From: Pseudocercospora fijiensis CIRAD86
Lineage: Eukaryota > Ascomycota > Dothideomycetes > Mycosphaerellales > Mycosphaerellaceae
Assembly: GCF_000340215.1 (NCBI RefSeq)
Contig: NW_006921554.1
Span: forward strand, 124,001 to 188,000
Reading direction: 5' to 3'
Length of the DNA: 64,000 nucleotides
In this document: positions 57,270 through 64,000 of the stretch, piece by piece
Position numbering within the stretch: the first letter of the stretch is position 1
Layout: each line of letters starts with the position of its first letter
Made by a program: the position numbers and the translations under genes
Notes under the pieces: generated by a model
Database searches by the model: none
What the model saw: the letters and a program-made list of their open reading frames with translations, nothing else
Told to the model about the DNA's origin: nothing

Positions 57270-60200
57270 ATATACTAGCGGTAGGCTATATACCTATCGC
57301 TTTTAAAGTCTACTATAGTACGGCGAGAGACGCTATAGCCGAATTGTCGTTAGACTATACGTATCCTAGTACTCGCTCTTATCGTTAATATAGTTATAGA
57401 GCTTGATAAAAACGCTAGTAACGGGCCTCCGTTTAGTCCTGAACCCTTTCCTATATTTAATTCCTATTTCTATATTAATCGAGATTACGTATTTTAGTTA
57501 CGCTAGTAGGCGACCGCCGAATCAAATTGCTAATTTATTAATAGTTTCTACCGAGTCGACGCTATACTCCTATACCTATATAAATTTATAATGTCTACTG
57601 CCGTAGAGCCCCTCCTAGTTTAGTATATATATCGCGAAGTTAGCTACTACTACGTTTAGATATTCTACGTCCTTACCCGTAGGCTTATAGTATTAGATTC
57701 TACTATAGAAGTAGATCTCTATATCTAGGACGTATATATAGTCCGTTACGATATCGTTAGGGTCGGCTACGGTACTTAATACGCCATTCTTATTATAGGC
57801 ACCCTATTACCGTATAAATACCGCAATCGCTTGCCGAAAATCGCGACCTAGGGTCTCTTCTATTCTAGCTATAGCCTCCCTTATTATAATCTACTTTACT
57901 AATTTCTTACTGTTCCTCTATTTCTTAGGCTAGTATCCTAGGCTCTCCTCTACTAGCCGTACTATAGTTAGCATTATTAGCTAATATATATATTCTTTAA
58001 TAATACGAGCGTTTATCGGAATTAGTATATATTATTTGTTATCTTTAGCCTATATATTTAATCTATTAGTATCGCTTTCTAGTAGTAATACCTTCTTCCT
58101 ACCTAGGCTTCTTATTTATTAGGCGAAATATAGGCCTAAGTAGTCTATAGTCTTTATACTTAAAATAGCTAGTATTTAAGTTAAGACGATTGCCGAATGT
58201 CTTAATATAGCTTAGGGTCTATATTATACTATAGAATTTCGGTATATTAAAGTGCCCTTCTATTTATATTATTATTAGCTCGTCCGCTTCGTTATCCTCG
58301 TCTATTATAACCGTATCGTCGTTATTTAAATCGTATGTTCTTCGTATAGTAGCCTTCGCCTCCCGCTAGGCCCTCTTCTATACCTTTATTACCCTATATA
58401 GGCGAAACATAATCTACTATTCGTTTATCCGGTATAATGCTATCCTTAGGTACTTTACCGTTTCGTCGTTATAGTATCTATATATCGCTAGAATAGTAAA
58501 GTCTACTAGTATACGTAGAAATCTTATTACCTATAGTTAACGTACCTTCTCGAGTAGTAGTATAGATACGACTAATAAGAATTTAGGAAGGTCGGTATAT
58601 ATAGGTATATACGCGAATCGTTTATCTAGTATCGTATCGATAATCCCCTATACTACTATTTTTTCTACCTTTCTTACTTTAGTAGATAGGCCCCTACTTA
58701 GGGTCGGGTTAGTAACTAGTCGGTATCTCCTCGTCTTTATACAGGTTATCTTATCTACTAGTAGGTCCGTAGTCTATTAGATTGCGTATATTAGCACTCC
58801 TTCTTATAGCTAGTATAGTATATCTACTACTAAAGACCGGTATATATCGACGTATTTCTAGCGCTATATAAAGTAATCGATATCGTAGATAGTCTATAGA
58901 TCCTTCGCTATATATTCGGCTTTACGTTACCCTAGATATCGCTACTTCGTAGAGTCGTGATAACCGCTATTCGTACTATAATATCGAGGTACTCGCGTTC
59001 TACCGGATATAATAGGCAACTTAGATAATATATATTCATCTTAACTCCGGTAATTGTAACTTGTTCGCTATAGTCTACAAATATTACTACTAAGATTAGA
59101 AAGTACCTACGCGTCGCGCTATCTATGTAAATAAAATCCTAGCCTTCGCCGTATGCTACTTCAATAGTAGGTCGAACGATCTATACTATAGATATAAAAT
59201 ATATACTGTTATTAGTAAAGCTATCGCTATCCTTAACGACCGGTAGCAATCCGAGCAAGATCGTACTAGGCCTATTATTCGCGTTACGTACTCGTATATA
59301 TAGGTTTCTAATAGTAAGGTATACTAGGTATGCTATTAGGTTACCTTAGTAGTTAGTTATCTACGTTTTATCGGTTAATACGATTAGAGGTATAATCGTT
59401 ACGCCGTCTATATTTATCTTGCTTTAGGTCTCCTACTACTAGTCTACTAACGCTATATTAGACTAGATTCGCCTTAGTAGGTCGTTAGTCGTCTACGCTC
59501 GATATAGCTCGTATACTAGATTATTCTTAAAGCTACTATAACCTATTAAGAACCTAACTGCCTTTTTAACCAATAGGTATCGTAAGAATAGTTCCGTACT
59601 ACCGTAACTCGTTTGACTTATTAGAAGATATAGCCTTCGAACTTTTATTTTACCTAATACCCTCGATAGGGATATACCGCTAGCTCGTAGTTTCGATATT
59701 ATAGCCTTTACGCCTTTCTAGCTTACTTAATCGTATAGTAGTGCTAAAAGCCCTGTAATTATATATCTAGACATTTTTTTCTCTCTTTAAGAATTACGTA
59801 AAGCTTATATCGAATAGTAACTTAAATGTCCCGTATTTGCCTAATATATCCTATATCTATACTTTAATACTATTTAAATATTAGTCGCCTATATTTACTC
59901 GACTATAGTAAACCGTAATTAAGCCTTACCTAGCTATAGGCTTACTAGCGGTACGGCTAGTATATTCGATAAATGTATCGATATCGTCCGCGGTATAGTA
60001 GCTTTTTAATAATAGCCGTAATCTTATCGACTTCTAGCTTCCTAGCGTTATTATCGTTCTAGTAGTAGTTGCCTATACGCTCTCTATTTCGTCTTCGTCT
60101 ACTACGCTATCTTAAATATCGAATTCCGAAGATTTTAAATATCTATTCGACTTAATACTATCTATACTTCCTTCGTACTCCTATAGCGCTAGTACTATTA

Positions 60201-60482
60201 AGGCTAGTATTATTACTAGAATAGCTTCTATTATGCCTTCTTTATTTACGTCTTACTACGTGTCTTTTACTATCGAACTATCGTTAGCTTATTTAGCGGT
60301 CTAGTCCCTACCTTAGATCGTATATAAGTTAAGTCGGGCTCGCTTCGCGGTATTATTTACGGTAGAATCGTACTCGGCAAATTCTTTTAGTAGGACGCGT
60401 TTCTCGTATTTGTTCCTATATTGCCTATAGCCGCAGTAGCTTTTTAGTAGCCAGTTATATAGACCGCATTCGATATAGTAAG
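57270..60482 (-). pseudogene. Plavaka transposon protein (CACTA-related)
   Basis: The minus frame shows the typical Plavaka order. A Cys/His start (YIECGLYNWLLKSYCGYRQY) and an acidic linker come first. INIDGVTIIPLIVLTDKTQI, then YLVYLTIRNLYIRVRN and PSTILLGLLPVV lie at about 59420-59250. FVDYSEQVTITGVKMN, YYLSCLLYPVEREYL are at about 59070-58990 and a VDILY-LYK motif near 58815, where the family has DLLHQLHKG. This gene belongs to cut-and-paste elements common in fungi. It is cut by the Gypsy on the left and at 60482 on the right by an inverted copy of its own fragments. Stops are TAA/TAG. The plus frame at 57403-57591 is a shadow. Confidence 0.85.
59525..59836. repeat. Left arm of a 312-bp inverted repeat in Plavaka
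   Basis: Matches the reverse complement of 60483-60794 over its whole length, with scattered C/T and G/A differences. Confidence 0.9.
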
Positions 60483-60914
60483 ATACGGGACATTTAAGTT
60501 ACTATTCGATATAAGCTTTACGTAATTCTTAAAGAGAGAAAAAATGTCTAGATATATAATTACGGGGCTTTTAGCACTACTATACGATTAAGTAAGCTAG
60601 AAAGGCGTAAAGGCTATAATATTAAAACTACGAGCTAGCGGTATATCCCTATCGAGGATATTAGGTAAAATAAAAGTTCGAAGGCTATATCTTCTAACAA
60701 CTCAAACGAGTTACGGTAGTACGGAACTATTCTTACGATACCTATCGGTTAAAAAGGCAGTTAGGTTCTTAATAGGTTATAGTAGCTTTAAGAACTTAAC
60801 TTATATACGATCTAAGATAGGGACTAGAGCGCCGAATAAGCCGACGATAGTACGATAGTAGAAGGTACCTAGTAAGACGTAAATAAAGAGGGCATAATAG
60901 AAGCTATTCTAGTA
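60483..60914 (+). repeat. Inverted, reshuffled Plavaka fragment
   Basis: 60483-60794 is the inverted copy of 59525-59836, and 60795-60914 is the inverted copy of 60214-60333. The two pieces are joined in the reverse of their order in the gene, so a later coding part is followed by an earlier one. It abuts hAT copy D at 60915. Confidence 0.88.
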
Positions 60915-61572
60915 TAGTAAAATACCGACCCGCTTTATAAGGAGAATCTATGAAATTCTACCTAGTAATACTATAATACTATAAATAATAGTACTAAAAA
61001 AATCTGGTTATGCGATTATCTAAGTCGAGCTCTATTTAGTAATATTAGCTTCACTTAATAAAGATCCCTATTTCTAAATTCTAAGTTTCTCGTTATAAAT
61101 AGTAGAAACTAGAACGAATCTTCGTAGCGGTCGTAAACTTCGCTATTCTACTTTCTATACGCTAATACTCTAAAGCTGTATTTACTATAGTTTAGATAGG
61201 CGCGTAAAAAAACTAAATAGCTTTCGAAATAAGCTAAGTAACCTAGATACCTTCCGCTATTATTACTTAAGTAGTAATAATACTAATATATACTATCTAA
61301 CCGTCTATATGCCGGCTACGAGTGCCGGCTGTGTCTCTAAATTTAACTCCGCCCTATCTCGAAGGCTAAGGTTCCGAGTAGAAACCTAGCACCTTATATT
61401 TACTCGGTTATTACGGAGCGCTTGTGGGTAAGGTGTTAAAAAAGTGTCTAAGAAAATACAGGAAGAGCATTCTACGATGTAGGTCGTGAGTAAATAAGAG
61501 AAATACGTCCAGTTATTTATATAGTACGTTGCTCTAAACTACTAAGAGCCTATATTTTCTCGTACTTTACTT

Positions 61573-61790
61573 CTAAAACCGTCGTTTACTGCGTTTACTC
61601 GAGCTTATACTTTACCTTACCGTTACCGTATCTTTAAACATTTAGTAATCCTTATCCGGGTTTAGTACGGCTAACTATCCGCGGTAAAGTATTTACTCGA
61701 GCTTGTACTTTACCGTACCGCTACCGTATCTTTAAATATATAGTAATCCTTATCTAGGTTTAAAACGGCTAACTAGCTACGGACGCCCGA
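61573..61790. repeat. Tandem duplication of about 110 bp in copy D
   Basis: Two units each contain TTTACTCGAGCTT(A/G)TACTTTACC, TACCGTATCTTTAAA, TAGTAATCCTTAT and AACGGCTAACTA-like sequence. Copy C has a related pair at 14338-14456. Confidence 0.8.
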
Positions 61791-62202
61791 TAGTACTAAC
61801 TCTTATAGCCTATTTTCCTAGTCCTAGCCCCTTCCCTAGTCTTAATAAGAAAGCCGTAACTCTCTATACCTTACTTACTATCGCTCCGCGACAACCGAGT
61901 AAATATAAGGTACTAAGTTTCTACTTCGTACCCTAGATCTAGGTAGGGCGCGGAGTTAAAATTAGAGGTATAGCCGGTATATATAGCCGGTAAAAGGATA
62001 CGGAAAGAAGCCTCCTCCTACTAAATAGCCGGCCTATCTAGGGAAGCCTATCGTAGTATAGATATTCTCTAGTAATACGATTAATAGAGAATTAGGGAGC
62101 GTTGATAGAGAAGGAGAAGAAGAAGGTATCGAAGGGCTTACGCCCGGAGAGGGGCCGTTTACTAGATAAGCGATTAGTCTAATTACTAAATATAAATCCT
62201 AA

Positions 62203-63006
62203 TTATTCCGCTATAAATCGACGCCGAATCTTAGCTAGAAGCTATATATCTCTTTATTAAAGAGTAATCCGCTTCGTATAGATAGTAAGAATATTAGAAA
62301 GCTCTAACTCGATTATAAGAAATACCTCCGTAGCTTCCTAAAAAGTACTAATCGCCCTAGCCGTAAATCGTATATCGGATTTAAAATCTAATATAATTTC
62401 TCGAACGAGTCGCTAGAAGGGAGCCTTAGGGATTTAAAGCTTAGTCTCCTTTTTATCTTAGAATTTCCGGATCTCGCGAAGGGTAATAGTACCCGGTTTA
62501 AAGCGCCGCTTCTTTATTACCGAAACCTACTCTTTACTCTTTTTTATTACAGAAGAATAATTCTTCTTCGCTATAGTCTTCGTCCGCCTACTTTTTTCCC
62601 CGCTTTAGCCTTCGCTTATTTAGACGAAGCCGCCTAATTTTTTAATACTATTTTATAAGGAACCCCCTTCCTTTATATATACTACGAATAGTCCTCTTTT
62701 TTCGATATCTCGTTCTCGCTATAGTCTTTCTATACTTAGCGTCCTTTACCCTTACTCTTTTCTAAGTTCTTAAGGTATCTTTATATATATTTAGGCGACG
62801 AGGGACTAGGGTATATCGGTAGTACCTAGAAAATCTATAATCCTTTAATTGTAAAAAGATATTAAATGCCTCTTACCTTTCGAACTAAATAGTCTTCTAT
62901 TAAACCGTCTTAGTAGGCCCTCGTTAGATTTGTAATTAGTATAGTAGCTATAGGGAGAGGAGGCGGCCGACTTACTAAGGCCTAAAGAGCCGAATACGTA
63001 AGGTAT
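62203..63006 (-). pseudogene. Centromeric-H3-like gene, H3-B (copy D)
   Basis: Collinear with 13144-13919 (inverted) and 4989-4205. The N-terminal extension, basic tail and histone fold with the PF-RLVREI block are readable. The stretch matching the possible intron of copy A has the longer form seen in copy C. The frame past TAA at 62203 continues for about 40 codons, as in copy C (SGRKPFDTFFFSFSINAP). Confidence 0.83.
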
Positions 63007-63229
63007 ATTTATATTTGGAATATAGGGAAAGGGATAAAGGAGAGGAAGAACGAATAGAGATTTAGAAACAGTAGTAGGCGAGCGGGGTAGGTTACTATAG
63101 CAACTACTCTATTTAGAAAGTTAAAACACGATAGGAACGTATACCGGCTATATACGCTAGCTATATAGGTCGGTTGTATATAGAAACTCTAGTAAAAGTA
63201 GCTATTTACCGGCTATACCTACCGGCTAT

Positions 63230-64000
63230 ATTATCTTCTATATAAACGCTTCGCCTCCTTTAAGTCGCCCTTAGCCTATATACGCTTCTACTTCTCGACC
63301 TATAGTCGTCTTCTACCTCCGCTATCCTCCTCTTCGTTATCGCTAATAAGGATTTCGCTTAGGGTAAATTTCGTATTCCCTTCGCGCTTTTAGGTTTCTT
63401 CGATCTTAAGCTTTTCTAAATAGTTAATTAGCTCTTTTAATAAGATATATAGTATCTTACCTTAGCGACTCTAGTAGAGGAGGTAGTGTTAGAGTACTAT
63501 AATAGATTCGAAGGTAGTAGACGAGTATATTCGATTAAACCGGCCCTAATAACGAGCGATACTAAAAGATCTCTTATAGTCTATACCTACGCTCGGAATA
63601 GCGAGGACGTCCCGAGCAATCGAAGCTTTCGTTAGAAACTTAGGCTCTAACCGCTACTATATAGCGAGAATATCGTCTTCGAATTTGTCTTAAAAACCGG
63701 TAAGATCTATTAGCCCTCTTTCCGAGCCTATAAGTTTAGTACTTACCTACGCGCCGATAGAGATCGAACTCTCCTTTATTAAGTATAGAACTAACTTACT
63801 CTTCTACCTTTACTTCCTATCTACGAAATAGGTAGGATATCGGAGCCTTCTTAGCCTTCCTTTTCCTAATACGACCTATATTTAGACTAGTTTCTTTCCG
63901 ACGCTTACTAAATATCTTTTCTAGAACCTCCTAATATCGCTTAGGCTATATCTTATTATCCTTCTATTTCTCCTTCTATTAGTATATGTCCTTTTTAACT
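63230..64000 (-). pseudogene. hAT transposase, C-terminal part (copy D)
   Basis: Collinear with 5170-5930. It holds the acidic/basic tail and the dimerisation region. It continues beyond the window. Confidence 0.83.

Larger units (their letters stand above)
60915..64000. mobile_element. hAT copy D, left-truncated, runs off the window
   Basis: Same orientation as copies A and B. It starts within the spacer between the H3 genes (equivalent to about 14580 in copy C, inverted) and continues through H3-B into the transposase. H3-A, the small gene and the left terminal repeat are missing. In sequence it is closer to copy C than to A. Confidence 0.87.

Noticed and set aside
57403..57591. 62-codon plus open frame
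   Set aside because: Antisense of the Plavaka protein end.

Overview
The window looks like a repeat island of a filamentous ascomycete (Pezizomycotina) genome with active repeat-induced point mutation (RIP). CpA and TpG are almost missing over most of it, TpA is in great excess and CpG is kept. Almost every recognisable gene is broken by TAA or TAG at places where the protein family has Gln or Trp. Genes were therefore identified by reading through such stops, and nearly all CDSs are entered as pseudogenes. Two 100-N assembly gaps are present. No tRNA, rRNA or intact host gene was seen.

The main feature is a large hAT-type DNA transposon. Copy A (551-10488, 9,938 bp) is complete: its ends mirror each other (TAGACCCCGC...GCGGGGTCTA) and a perfect 8-bp target duplication GCCGTAGC flanks it. 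It carries a small gene of unknown function (+), a histone H3-like gene with introns (H3-A, -), a second, centromeric-H3-like gene with a long N-terminal extension (H3-B, -), the hAT transposase (-) and a 401-codon unknown basic protein (-). Copy A sits inside an older inverted copy, C (1-550 plus 10489-16052). Copy B (31771-44614, split by a Copia element) and copy D (60915-64000, cut by the window end) carry the same genes in the same order. Many introns and spacers of this element carry GCCGGC-type repeats.

16053-22598 holds a RIP-destroyed Argonaute gene (PAZ, MID and PIWI recognisable), a partial copy of its end, tandem repeats and two long degraded frames I could not identify. 22931-26243 is a pogo/Fot1-like element (-) with long terminal inverted repeats. 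26411 to about 31300 is a Tad-like LINE (-) whose RIP-type mutations fall almost entirely on one strand. 32115-38514 is a Copia retrotransposon (+) with 151-bp LTRs, inserted in hAT copy B.

44615-60482 is a nest. A Plavaka (CACTA-related) transposon (-) is split by a Gypsy element (45303-57269, 287-bp LTRs, -). That Gypsy contains a hAT-type MITE with a perfect 8-bp duplication and a block of Helitron helicase between its RNase H and integrase. 60483-60914 is an inverted, reshuffled fragment of Plavaka that abuts hAT copy D. The order of nesting, and the weaker RIP of copy A, the LINE and the Helitron compared with their surroundings, indicate several separate waves of invasion and mutation.
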